DNA of 64,000 nucleotides from contig OX442435.1 in NCBI GenBank assembly GCA_949361645.1, positions 2,624,539-2,688,538 of the forward strand, written 5' to 3'. Below the pieces are notes generated by a model that worked only from the letters and a program-made list of their open reading frames with translations, did no database searches and was not told the DNA's origin. A program made the position numbers and the translations under genes. Below are positions 1 through 10,733 of this stretch, piece by piece (position 1 is the stretch's first letter; each line of letters begins with the position of its first letter). This DNA comes from Spongilla lacustris (Eukaryota > Porifera > Demospongiae > Spongillida > Spongillidae).

Positions 1-186
1 CTGTGGTCTGCATGTCCCTCCGCAAATGTTGTCCCTCCGGATATCGGCATTGTCCCTTCAGTCAAAGGACCGGCATAATCCGCTATAGCAGAAATTGTCC
101 CCCTCTAGCGGATCGAAATTATCTAGCTCCCATCGGACTGATATTATAGCATATTACCTCATGCATTTACACGTGCGTGAAAAGGT
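1..186. other. Non-coding, GTCC-rich edge of window
   Basis: No gene is visible. The first 120 bases carry several loosely spaced TGTCCCTCC / GGAC motifs and a pair of TAGCGGAT / ATCCGCTA words. These resemble the better developed GTCC/GGAC dyad arrays near 7.3, 8.6 and 13.4 kb. The window edge cuts the unit, so it cannot be delimited. Confidence 0.3.
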
Positions 187-1011
187 AGTCTCGTACCCAG
201 ACCCATATTCTCACAGCTGCGCGGGTGGATTACATCACCGCTACGTGGTCTGGTAGAGTCCTGTACTCATTTCTGTCCAGCTTCCCCAGAATGTTGGGGA
301 ACCAATCAGATTTGAGGTATGCGGTAATTGCATACCTCTGTTATAATCGTGCGATCAATTAGCAATTACCGAAGCAAATGGAGTGAGCAATCGAATCCGC
401 GTGCATACGTTTGGGGTATTCGAAGTTCAAAGAAGAGCAGCTAAGAAGCGTACTAGTACATGTTTTGAGTGGGCGCAATGCATTTGTCAGTTTTCCAACG
501 GGCTACGGCGAGTCGTTATGTTACGCCGTTCTATACCGTTGGCTTTTGATGAACTAATATTGCACCAGAAGGTTCATCGCTTCAATTGTGCAGTTGGTGT
601 GTGTTTAGTCTGCCTGAACCGTAGGAATACAAACTTCCAGCATCTAGGCACTCGAAGTGCCTCTTGATAAAAAAAGCCCAAGGGCAGTACTTCTTTTGCA
701 TCCTCATGGACATGACTGATCCAAGATCTTCCTGTGCTTATGTTTATTTTTGGACTGTATTCTATGTCCACAAACGCATGCACAATGATGTCAGCAGCTG
801 CTTTGACCCTTATCTAAAAGATGTATAGGTCGTGTGTCTGGATGATAATCAAGAGTCTCCACTCCATATATGGCATCATTATACATTCCTCCCGACGTAT
901 TATATAATCAGTGGACAGAAATGAGTACAGGACTTTACCACACCCACTTTTCACGTAGCGGTGATGTAATCCATCCGCAGCTGTGAGAATATGGGTCTGG
1001 GTACGAGACTA
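187..1011. mobile_element. Foldback/MITE-like element with ~97-bp terminal inverted repeats
   Basis: The left end (187 to about 281) reappears as its reverse complement at about 915-1011. Both ends begin AGTCTCGTACCCAGACCCAT and share the blocks GATTACATCACCGCTACG and CCTGTACTCATTTCTGTCCA. The words GAAAAGGTA (left) and GGAAAAGGTA (right) lie close to the two ends and could be a target duplication, though spacing is not exact. The interior has no transposase-like frame. Fragments of the same family lie near 53.62-53.70 kb and 58.92-59.01 kb, which supports a dispersed repeat. The class is unknown. Confidence 0.6.
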
Positions 1012-2392
1012 TGGAAAAGGTAAGATTTTATTTTTGGACTTGAATCACAATAAAAGAAAATCTAATTTTATATTACCTTCGTGAAAATGTACAATATCAG
1101 TCTGTAGTATGCCATCCTATAAGAGGGCCTATATTTCAATACTCCGGATAATGCCATGAATCTGTGCTCTGAATGTTTTTATACGCATCGTAATTGTGTT
1201 GGTAATTGCACTTCAAGCTTAGCATTTTGCTTTCTTGAACCAGAGGTATAAATGTGTGCATTAAATATAGAAAGCACAGTTCCTAATGCCCCTGCAAACG
1301 CCCATCCAATAATATAGTGTAAGGCAACATGCAATTGTTCAGTGCATGTGTTTGCTGCATGCACGTATTTATTACAGGGCTGCTTAACAGCATCCATAAA
1401 TGGGGGATAAAATCCGCGAGCATAATTATTTCCCCAATCTTGGAATGTGATCGGGTGGCGGGGAGGGGGAGGTCGGGCTATACATGTATATGCTAGCGGA
1501 TTCTGTCGGGGGACTATTAATCTATTATAGTGGGTAACGCTTTATGACACCTCCATCTAGCTCAATTTGATCGACGACACTCGAGCAGTACAAGAGTATG
1601 CGAGAAAATCAGTGTAAAACGTCAGTTCTGGAATTCCACTGTATATGAATATGTACATGCATATGCATACCATATTATACTATCAGTACGAATCGCTTAG
1701 GATCAGGTTTGAAGGATAAAAATTATATAATTCTAGAAATATATTCCCGTAGTATATTATATTTATCACCGCTTCCGTGAGAGTCGAGTGTATTTTTTGT
1801 CGAACCGACATTTTGGAAAATTAGTCGGAAAAGTTCTGTATGCTTTATAAAGCATATTTTCTGATAGGCCAACTCTCGATGAGTCATTTGGTATAAATTT
1901 TAGCTTTTTGGAATATATAACAACATACTTGTATCGGGTGAGACTTACGCACTTTCCCGTTTTTTGATGTTCGAGAGGTGATCGGTACACTTTTTTTCTA
2001 TCGCTTTTCAAGAAAATCTGATGGCATTTTTGGATTCTTCTAGATACCAAATAGAGGCCTAGTGAATAGCATGTTCATAGCTAGCATAGTTTACGTACAA
2101 ACTGCGCTGTTAGGTACATAAACTCGTTCCCAGACTCACACCTATTATTTTACGCAGTAAGTTATTGCAAGATAAACATTTTTCTCAGAAGCCAGCGTGC
2201 AACAAGTGCCATGCAGGAACAGACTGCATAAAGTGCTGCATGCGGCATCAACGTAAGCATGGTCAACCAAGCATGACAATTGCTTTATCTAATTCTGAAC
2301 CATCACCAGATCGGTAAAATCCTGAATGTGTAGCTCGCGGGCATAACCCAGATAGACACCAGTGATGGAAACTCAGGCACACATTTTGAAGG
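1012..2392. other. Intergenic, no gene recognised
   Basis: Only short frames occur. A stretch near 1794-1832 (TTTTGTCGAACCGACATTTT and AAAATTAGTCGGA) resembles the reverse complement of about 4277-4318, so both may belong to one old repeat family. A short G-rich tract lies near 1450-1470. Nothing else can be supported. Confidence 0.4.
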
Positions 2393-3530
2393 TCAGACAT
2401 GGCTGTGGCTTGCTTTCATATGACTGCACCTGGATGTAGCTTGCTGTCATATGACTGCAGATGACTGTAGCTTGCTGTCATATGACTGCACATACCTGTG
2501 GCTTGCTGTCATGTGACTACACATGGCTGTAGCTTGCTGTCATATGAATGCCGGCACATGACTGTAGCTTGCTGTCATATGACTACACATGGTTGTGCTT
2601 GCTGTCATATGACTGCAGATGACTGTAGCTTGCTGTCATATGACTGCACATACCTGTGGCCTGCTGTCCTGTGACTACACATGGCTGTAGCTTGCTGTCA
2701 TATGACTGCCAGCACATGACTGTAGCTTGCTGTCATATGACTACACATGGTTGTGCTTGCTGTCATATGACTGCACATGGCTGTAGCTTGCTGTCATATG
2801 ACTGCACATGCCTGTGGCTTGCTGTCATGTGACTACACATGGCTGTAGCTTGCTGTCATATGACTGCCGGCACATGACTGTAGCTTGCTGTCATATGACT
2901 GCCAGCACATGACTGTAGCTTGCTGTCATATGACTGCACATGGCTGTAGCTTGCTGTCATATGACTGCACATGGCTGTAGCTTGCTGTCATATGACTGCA
3001 CATGCCTGTGGCTTGCTGTCATGTGACTACACATGGCTGTAGCTTGCTGTCATATGACTGCCGGCACATGACTGTAGCTTGCTGTCATATGACTGCACAT
3101 GGCTGTAGCTTGCTGTCATATGACTGCACATGGTTGTGCTTGCTGTCATATGACTGCACATGGCTGTAGCTTGCTGTCATATGACTGCACATGACTGTGG
3201 CTTGCTGTCATATGACTGCACATGGCTGTGGCTTGCTGTCATATGACTGCACATGGTTGTGCTTGCTGTCATATGACTGCACATGGCTGTAGCTTGCTGT
3301 CATATGACTGCACATGGCTGTAGCTTGCTGTCATATGACTGCACATGGCTGTAGCTTGCTGTCATATGACTGCACATGACTGTGGCTTGCTGTCATATGA
3401 CTGCACATGGCTGTGGCTTGCTGTCATATGACTGCACATGCCTGTGGCTTGCTGTCATATGACTACACATGGCTGTGGCTTGCTGTCATATGACTACACA
3501 TGGCCAAGCACATGGCCATGGCTTGCTGTT
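2393..3530. repeat. 31-bp minisatellite, about 36 units
   Basis: A tandem array has a basic period of 31 bp, for example from 2941 to 2972. Each unit carries CTTGCTGTCATATGAC, which includes the 10-bp palindrome GTCATATGAC, followed by TGCACATGGCTGTAG with small variants. Some units are a few bases longer (GCCGGCACATGAC) or one base shorter. The period is not a multiple of three and no long frame crosses it, so it is not a protein repeat. An inverted fragment (TGACAGCAAGCCATAT) follows the array near 3555. The copy number is estimated by eye. Confidence 0.9.
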
Positions 3531-4756
3531 TTGCCAGTAATATTCAGAGTCATTTGACAGCAAGCCATATATTTGCCTGGCTGAGCTGCAGTTGCAGAAA
3601 GCTATCAGAGTGAGTAAAGTTCCACTGCCAGGAGTGTGTCGCATTGGCATGCAGGATATCTGCATGAGGCTAAAGCATCAAAGGGATGAAGGGAGCTCTG
3701 GAAGGCAAAAGAAGGCAAGGGTAAGTTTTGAGCATTTGGATATGGATAAGGATATATCTATCTCCAAGTGGAACTGGAGGTATATCTCTGCAGCCACCAC
3801 TACATCAAAAAGACGGGAAATAAGCCAGAGCGAGTAACAGACAGAGCACATGCAAGCAGCTTCTGTTTAGCAGCAGTGATGACATATATGTTCTGATGTG
3901 TAGTATGAACGCTACTATATATGACTGTATGCAAATGGAAAATAGCGCACGCGTAGACTTATATATCAGCCAAAGTTCGACACTACGCAGCACACTCGGA
4001 ATAATACATCGGTCTGGGAACGCGGCCACAAAGATCGACATAACAAAAAGTGCTCGTTTCAACGCTCGCATACAGTTAGATGGTCTAAATGCGTACAAAA
4101 CCGACGCATCTTACAAAGGTAAGTATATTTGGACTGTTTTCGATGTTAGAAAAGGCCGTTTGACTAAAAACAAATGCAGGTTACAACGAGAAGTACATAG
4201 GACGCTAGAAATAGCGCAAACCCTCATGCAGAGAGTTGCACTACTATGTTCAAATGCTTTTGTGGCTAAAAAAGGTCGTCCGACTAATTTTCTAAAACTT
4301 GAGTTCGACAAAATAGCCCAAAAAAACATTCGATTCCCACGGAACCGGTGTTATATATCCGGACGGATATAATGTCCCTGTATAAATTATAAATGTACTG
4401 TTCCGTATAGAGCGGTGAACAACGGCAAGCGAATACATGTACATACATACATGCATCATTATGTATGATATTTATGGTTCGCGTTTTTTATTTATTTATT
4501 TAAATATATCTACATGTACATGAAATACACATTGTTTAATTCAGTGAAATCGACAACTATCGCGTGCCGAAAAATCTGATGCGTATACATGCATGTAGCA
4601 CATGCATGATATCAGCATAGAAAAACGAATAATTAAAATAACGCGCTTATAGAAGTAAAACGTAAAACAATTTGAAATGAACTGAAATTATAGTTACACT
4701 GAGCTTGCAATTACATGAGTACTACATGCTTCCATTCTATTTACGCCGGTTGGCCA
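3531..4756. other. Intergenic, with one unassigned open frame (3896-4372 +)
   Basis: No recognisable gene is present. A 158-codon frame on the plus strand (3896-4372) shows no domain, signal peptide or known motif, and part of it overlaps the repeat-like stretch at 4277-4318. I leave it unannotated as a gene. The 3' flank of the sushi gene (about 4553-4640, with AACTATCGCGTGC and GATATCAGCATAGAAAAACG) is matched by a copy at 12826-12915. Confidence 0.4.
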
Positions 4757-5515
4757 TTACGGGTAAGCCGGGTATTTCGCCTTGCAGATGGGGACAGCAT
4801 ATTCCCAAACGGCGCGCCACTGCTTTTGCACACATCGGTTCCACGATGAACCTACCAGCACGTATCCGTACTCGCAGGAGTAGTGTATGATGGTGCCTAT
4901 CTTGTACTGTTCATAGCTCTCCTCCTTTATCTCTCCATTCTGAGGCGCAACAGGCTTGGGGCAGTAGATTGGACGATGGTGGTAGCCTTTGCCGTGGGCT
5001 TCACCCTTCTCGGTAGCATGGGGATAGACTTCCTTCTCGGTAGGACGGGGATACACTTCCTTCTCGATAGAATGGCGATACACTTCCTTCTCGGTAGGAC
5101 GGGGATACACTTCTTCCTCGGTAGGACGGGGATACACTTCCTTCTCGGTAGGACGGCGATACACTTCCTCCTCGATAGGACGGCGATACACTTCCTTCTC
5201 GGTAGGACGGCGATACACTTCCTTCTCGGTAGGACGGGGATACACTTCCTTCTCGGTAGGACGGCGATACACTTCCTCCTCGGTAGGACGGCGATACACT
5301 TCCTTCTCGGTAGGACGGCGATACACTTCTTCCTCGGTAGGACGGCGATACACTTCCTTCTCGGTAGGACGGCGATACACTTCGTCCTCGGTAGGACGGG
5401 GATACACTTCCTTCTCGGTAGGACGGGGATACACTTCCTTCTCGGTAGGACGGGGATAAACTTCGTTAGCTGCCGCAACGAACAGAATGGCTGCGAAGAC
5501 AAGAAATAGCTTCAT
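4757..5515 (-). CDS. Secreted nonapeptide-repeat protein with C-terminal sushi (CCP) domain, copy A
   Basis: This is a complete single-exon frame of 252 residues. Residues 1-17 form a signal peptide (MKLFLVFAAILFVAAAN). Residues 18-170 are 17 tandem nonapeptides of consensus EVYPRPTEK or EVYRRPTEK. A short His/Gly-rich linker (171-184) leads into one sushi domain with four cysteines at about 185, 214, 228 and 244, the CEYGYVLVG turn, the W before the last cysteine and the final PIC. Sushi domains are usually extracellular adhesion or complement-type modules. The Tyr-Pro-x-Pro-Thr-x-Lys pattern recalls the decapeptides of mussel foot protein 1, so a matrix, mucus or adhesive role is possible; that is inference. 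A TATA box lies 61-69 bp upstream. Paralogue copy B is at 16277-20339. The start is fixed by the signal peptide. Confidence 0.85.
   Translation of the reverse strand: MKLFLVFAAILFVAAANEVYPRPTEKEVYPRPTEKEVYPRPTEDEVYRRPTEKEVYRRPTEEEVYRRPTEKEVYRRPTEEEVYRRPTEKEVYPRPTEKEVYRRPTEKEVYRRPIEEEVYRRPTEKEVYPRPTEEEVYPRPTEKEVYRHSIEKEVYPRPTEKEVYPHATEKGEAHGKGYHHRPIYCPKPVAPQNGEIKEESYEQYKIGTIIHYSCEYGYVLVGSSWNRCVQKQWRAVWEYAVPICKAKYPAYP
5006..5464 (-). repeat. 27-bp coding tandem repeat, 17 units
   Basis: Each 27-bp unit encodes EVYPRPTEK or a variant (EVYRRPTEE, EVYRRPIEE, EVYRHSIEK). All 17 units are in phase, so unit gain or loss keeps the reading frame. The repeat also happens to be open on the opposite strand, which makes spurious antisense frames. 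Confidence 0.95.
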
Positions 5516-5575
5516 TGCTAAATCAGTAAATGTGTTTGCTTTCCGTTTAGGGATGGTGGTGCACCAAAGCTACAT

Positions 5576-5584
5576 GTTTATATA
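5576..5584 (-). promoter_or_regulatory. TATA box of sushi-repeat gene A
   Basis: TATATAAAC is read on the minus strand, 61-69 bp upstream of the start codon, consistent with a transcription start about 35 bp before the ATG. The same motif in the same surroundings (GTTTATATAGCACGAAATGC on the plus strand) is kept upstream of copy B, along with several blocks further upstream (AAACAAGTAGATTTAGACTT, CAAGCCGCTAATTCG). Confidence 0.65.
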
Positions 5585-7140
5585 GCACGAAATGCTTATG
5601 CTTGGTGTCTAAAGATAAACAAGTAGATTTAGACTTCCATATACTTTTATCAAGCAAGCCGCTAATTCGAGTGCATGTGTTTTGCCAAACCATATAACCT
5701 ATTGCTGTCTTTAGTTGCTGACACTGCATGAAACTATAACTCAAGGTGGGCGGTCTTATGTGTGCACGCCATGATGACTCAAATTGACTTGTTTAAATAA
5801 CTGTAGTTCCCCTAGACATGCTCTGTCAGGTCAGGCCGGGATGCATACATGATGCAGCACACTACAGGTGGTGTGGTTAACTTATTAATTGTGGTTATAA
5901 ATTAATTGCGACATAACAGCTATAGGTTGTTAAAATGTCCATGCTCAATCTAATTGTTTGATGCTCAACATACCATGTGCAGTTGCATGAAATAATTACA
6001 TTTGTACGTCTTTGTACCCCTGGTCTACATGTATATTCATTTGTCGTGCCTTAACATGCATGTACGCGCGCAATTCGTCGTCATATCATATTATAGTGAT
6101 CACTAAATCGCAAATTTGCGCAATCATTTTCACACGGGAATTGGTTGAGCATAATTAATGGTGCATACCGGTGTGGGAGGGTGGATTGTCCCCCCGTGCA
6201 GAATGTCCTCCCCCCCCCCCCCACACACACATAGACACACAGGGCGCAATGTCCTATACCTATACTGTCACGCAAAAATTGTACCGTGCGAAAATTGTAC
6301 GGGCGGTACAATTTTGGTTGCGAAAAGTGTACCAGCCTTGCCAAAAGTGTAACGGGTAGCGTTAGCTTTAACCAGCTAGAAGTAAGTTGTCGGTTAGATC
6401 TGGCGAAGGGATATTTGATGTCCTGGCTGAATTGCGTATATCTATACAGGCGCGTAGCAGGACAAGGTTGAAAAACTGGGGGGGGAGGGGGGGGGGGGGG
6501 GGGGGGGGCTGAATGGATGGGAGAGTGCAAAGGGGGCGGATCCCCCTCTTGCAACAGCTAGGGGGTATGGGGGAGCGCTGTAAGCTCCCCCACCGGAGCC
6601 CCAATATCCCAGGATAATGATTTTTTTTTTTAATCCTCACGTATGTACTACATACATGTACATGTATATATAGGCTCTGGACGGTGTGCTTCGTGTACAG
6701 AGCGAGTCAGTACTACAACCCTTGTACAGGATGCATGGTTTTTAAGCTATATTTATAGCCGGGATGGGTTATACTCTGGGTACTCGACTGATCGGTTGTA
6801 CTATCAACAAATGTTCACCACATGTATGTGTGTGAGTATTGGTTTCAATGAGAGCTTTGACGACGGAAAGGATAAGAGCTGAGAATTCGTTAAGGAATTT
6901 TAATTCAGTATTGGTTTCAATGAGCATTAATTTCAAGCGGCGGAACGACATGCATGCAGCTTTGGCGACGGATAGGAACTATTGAGTATAGGCGTCAAAG
7001 CGATCCCGTCATTCCCGTGTACTGCTGTTGTGCGATATACGGCATCCGTATTTGAAAATACCACCCTTTTATACACTGCAAGTCAATATTAATATATTGC
7101 ATTAAAGTTTCCAGCCTTGTCAATCCTGAAATAAAATGTT
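5585..7140. other. Intergenic with hairpin and G/C homopolymer tracts
   Basis: No gene is supported. The first ~200 bp are shared with the promoter region of copy B. A 10-bp stem hairpin (AAAATTGTAC, loop GGGCG, GTACAATTTT) lies at 6291-6315. A nearly pure G run of about 30 bases lies near 6479-6508, and a C run with CA repeats near 6210-6240. Proline- or glycine-rich frames here are products of these tracts. Confidence 0.5.
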
Positions 7141-7550
7141 ATGAGGGGGGACATTTTACCCTGGAGGGGGACAGTTTGCCCCAGTGTAGATTGTCCGGGG
7201 GGACATTGTACACTAATCTTAGTCTAGTGCAAAACGTCCGGGGGGACAAATTTAAGGAGGGACATTGTACACTATACGTCACCGGCACATATTTAGCGAG
7301 CATTCATGCACTTTATCATGCGCATGTGCAAACGCATCGGGCTTTGCCGTTCTGAGCTGAGGCAACTTAGTATATATTGTCCCCCCGGACAATACAGCCT
7401 AGGGTATAATGTCCCCCGGACGATATAGCCTAGGCTATATTGTCCCCCACGGACAATATACCCTAGCATATAATGTCCCCCCCCCCCCCCCCCCCCCCTT
7501 TCTGGTGAAACTGTCCCCCACCCGGACACGGACACTATAACCTATGTTAT
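7141..7550. repeat. Alternating dyad array (GTCCCCCGGAC / CCTAGG)
   Basis: Short self-complementary modules follow one another: TTGTCCCCCCGGACAATA, then CAGCCTAGGGTATAATG, then GTCCCCCGGAC, then ATAGCCTAGGCTAT, then TTGTCCCCCACGGACAATAT and so on. Spacing is roughly 25-30 bp. The left part (7141-7275) has the modules as GGGGGACA units. The array ends in a run of about 20 C near 7478-7498. There is no coding potential. The same two dyad types recur at 8.6 and 13.4 kb. Confidence 0.7.
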
Positions 7551-8540
7551 ATTGGCCCCTTCTGAGCATCAGTTATATAAACACCCGCCTAACATGCGTA
7601 AAAATGTAGCAATGCAAACACATCACAGTCATTGGAACCTTTTTGCTTTTGAACACGCATAAACCTCAGAATTAGTGGAATACAGACCAGTGAATCAGTG
7701 ATGTTTTTTGTTCCTTCGCTCCGGCGGGAAGGTCCTTAACCGTCCCTTCCACTCATGCTGTCATAAATATTTACTATACTCCAGGCTCACATAGAACAAG
7801 TTAACGAATGATTGTCGTTCCACTCGAAAGGTTAACACTATAGTGCGGTGACTTGCAGACCATGGACTAATGGATAGACAAGCTTGTAATTGTGTCCAGT
7901 ATTATACTGATATGCTATCTGTAATGCATGCATTTGCAACCAACCAGTGCTTCATAATCATACCTTAATAAGTTCAGGTATGGTAACCAGTGTATGAGAT
8001 AAAGGGACCACATACGTGTATTGTCTTTTGAATCATCTGCAAAATATAGGGAAACAAATTAATTTATGTCGTTCATGCATGTATATCATCAATCATATCT
8101 TCCCTAATAAATCTCGAGGTAACCTTCTCCAGAGTTTTGTACCTCCCCAAATGCAAACATAATTATCAGAAGTTTGATAGTAAAACAGGATCTGTTATCA
8201 ACTGACTGTACTTTGTGTTCAAATACATTTACAGTGTACAGTTTCTAATGGATCTTTTCTAGAATAGCCACCATTCTATAGTGACTGTTCCAAAATCTAC
8301 TAAACATCTATCACCGCGATGCTTACCTTGTGATGACGCGATGACGCTCTTCTTCTGTTGTTATTACTCTCTTCCATCGCCGTTCTTCCGCCGAAACCGA
8401 AGAGGCATAATAGTAAAGGACACCAGATTTGACTCGAAAGTTAAGCTTCGCTTTTCTTCTGAATTATCGCTTTTGGTCCAGTTGGATAACTACCATTACC
8501 ATGTAAGAGTACAACCAGCTAGGCTATAATGACCACCTCC
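7551..8540. other. Intergenic, no gene recognised
   Basis: No gene is visible. The stretch 8021-8065 (TTGTCTTTTGAATCATCTGC and AAAATATAGG) matches about 12593-12625 at the 5' edge of the SLC19 pseudogene, so it may be a further fragment of that duplicated locus. Confidence 0.4.
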
Positions 8541-8864
8541 CACCCTTCTCCTATATTTTGGCACCCCACCCTCCTTGTTGTGCTACTGGGGGGGGGGGGG
8601 GGGGGGGGGGGACACTATACCCTAGGTTATAGTGTCCGTGGAGGGGGACAGTATATCCGGGGGGGGGGGGGGGGGGGGGGACAATATATCCTAGGGTATA
8701 TTGTCCGGGGGACAATATAACCTAGGGTACATGTATATTGTCCGGGGAGACACTTTTTCCAGGGGGACATTATATCCTCCGACACCGCTTTATTCAATTG
8801 AACTAGATATACATCACACGCTGTGAGGAGAAAAAAAAATCCTTACTTCACCACGGTAAGACCG

Positions 8865-8895
<31 letters not shown>

Positions 8896-8960
8896 GGGCA
8901 ACCCCCCCCTCCCCCGTGCGGAATGTCCCCCCGGACATTCCGCACTAGTGCACAATGCCT
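8541..8960. repeat. Second dyad array with three long G runs
   Basis: The modules are GACACTATACCCTAGGTTAT, AGTGTCC, GACAATATATCCTAGGGTAT, ATTGTCCGGGGGACAATAT and CCGGGGAGACA. They are interleaved with G runs near 8580-8610, 8659-8680 and 8878-8898; the last follows a GT dinucleotide tract. A CCCCCCGGACATTCCGCAC module near 8930-8950 closes the group. No coding role is apparent. Confidence 0.65.
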
Positions 8961-9519
8961 AAACTGGGAGCGGTGTGCTAGCCTAAGGTCAAAATGACAA
9001 CTCTCTGATGGGACCACATTCCGATTTTTGTTGCGTGAATGCTGTTAGAATGGACTACAGGCTGCATGGATTGGTGTCACTACTGTGTATGCTGTTTATT
9101 GATGGTGCAACTGTCTGGCCTCATTGAGTACATCCAGATGACTAGCACGCATGGCAAAATGTATCCATTATTTTCAAATGTTTGGCAACAACAACAGTGT
9201 CTTGTCTATACGTATATTGTAAATCTCTGTTGGCATATATTTGGTAGACCTATACATGCTAGGTGTGTTGGCAGTACAAACAACTGCTATTTTGCATAAG
9301 ATTGGCTTCCATCAAGCAAGGTAGGTAAAAAAAAAAAAAAGCGTAGCACCATGAATTCATCACTGCAATCTGGCACTACCCTTTGTATGAAACCCCATTA
9401 ACATTGAAACTGCTAGAGGTGAGGTAGCAGCATGTGATAGTTGTTATACACATTTCACCTATCCACCCACTTTCCATGGATATACCTGTATACATCACAC
9501 CGTGAATCCGTGTTGTTTA
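8961..9519. other. Intergenic, no gene recognised
   Basis: Only short frames occur. A 14-base A run lies near 9327-9340. No promoter, RNA gene or conserved protein is visible. Confidence 0.4.
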
Positions 9520-9984
9520 AAATAGCTCTTTTGATTCTTCAACATATTGTTTAGCTGTACATTCAATTAAGAAACTCTTGGTGGGCTCAGGAACATAACC
9601 TCATGCTGAATAAGAAGATTAAGCCATGAGTGAATGTGGGACAGCTTCCCAGCACAGCCGGGCCGAGTCGCCAGCATACCATTCAGTGCTGTACTTTTCA
9701 TTGCATCCGATAGGCGCACCATCAGTAGTGGCATATATCAACATTGAATCACCTTGTATAATTCCTTCTCTATTATAAAGGAATTCTTCACAACCCCCTA
9801 AAATCGATAGTGGGAGGTCTTTTAAAAATCGCACAATCGACTCGAAATGTATAAGAGTTACAGTGATACGAACACGTTTAAGGCTTAGAAAACTCAAGGC
9901 ATCAGGATCTGGTATACACATGTACATAACACACATGTATAAATAACAATTCACAATTCCAGCCAACGATGGACTAAATTCCAA
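9520..9984 (-). mobile_element. Degenerate reverse-transcriptase fragment
   Basis: The minus-strand frame from 9984 contains REGIIQGDSMLIYA (the QGD coded at about 9748-9756) followed by WYAGDSA (9660-9680). These match the order of two reverse-transcriptase motifs, TQGDPL..MYA and WYADD. The catalytic YADD is altered to YAGD. After the stop at 9619, another frame reads GYVPEPTKSFLIE, like the segment after YADD in the same families. Stops, frame changes and the altered active site mark an inactive retroelement relic. The element class is not settled. Confidence 0.6.
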
Positions 9985-10733
9985 TGCAAGGTGCTGAAAG
10001 AGATGTTAGTTAATCACAGAGTGGCCCAAACTTTCTTGCCGCTGCGCGCGCGCATGCGCAATTAATAAGGACACCATTTTATTTCTCTTGTTTCAAAGAA
10101 AAATTAAAGTATAAATTATTATCGATTTTACACTGGCCTGGGTTGTTTTTAAGCACACTCCTGGTAGTTCGTCTCCGTATATATGGAGAGTACTATAGTG
10201 TAGTAGTCTGTGTATATATATCCAGTAGATTTGTGCCTTGAAGTTCGCATTGCAAAAAAAATTCTCCAAATGTTCATCACAATCAATTTTAACAAAAAAA
10301 CATTATGTCTTGATTCATACATTTTAATCTGCAGTTGAAGCCATCATATTTGGGTTAAGCAATGAAGTAATGGTAATGCCACATGAGGTTATGTCACTTG
10401 ATAAATATACTTACATACATGTAATCGAAATTCATGAATTGGAGTCCATAGTCCGCTGTTTAGTTGACTGTGAGTAGTTTGGTGCACACAAGATTCACAC
10501 AAATCTGCCGGGTAGTTGGGTCATATCATAGTATGGCCTTGATAAAAAAATGACTGGTTTGGCATGTTTTGTCCTATGAGTGTACAATGGTGTAGGAAAC
10601 AAATGCATGGTACCTTCTAAATCACATGAAAGACATAGACTATGCAGACTATGCATACAGTGTGCAACAATTAACTTTATCAGTTGGCAGGAATAAATCA
10701 ATCAGTCAATAACAATCAGCACCATTTGAATAT
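9985..10733. other. Intergenic, no gene recognised
   Basis: Nothing coding is visible. From about 10690 onward the sequence matches the flank of the intact SLC19 gene (from about 24810), marking one edge of the duplicated block. Confidence 0.4.

Noticed and set aside
2393..3530. CRISPR-like regularity of the 31-bp repeats
   Set aside because: Units are contiguous with no unique spacers, and the genome is eukaryotic.
3896..4372. 158-codon plus-strand frame
   Set aside because: No signal peptide, domain or paralogue, and part overlaps a repeat-like stretch also found near 1.8 kb.
4883..5509. Long antisense frame (GRTGIHFLL repeats) opposite sushi gene A
   Set aside because: It is a by-product of the in-phase 27-bp repeat; it lacks a domain or paralogue-specific ends, while the minus strand has signal peptide, sushi domain and TATA box.
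6081..6640. Poly-proline/glycine frames around 6.1-6.6 kb
   Set aside because: They are translations of G and C homopolymer runs.
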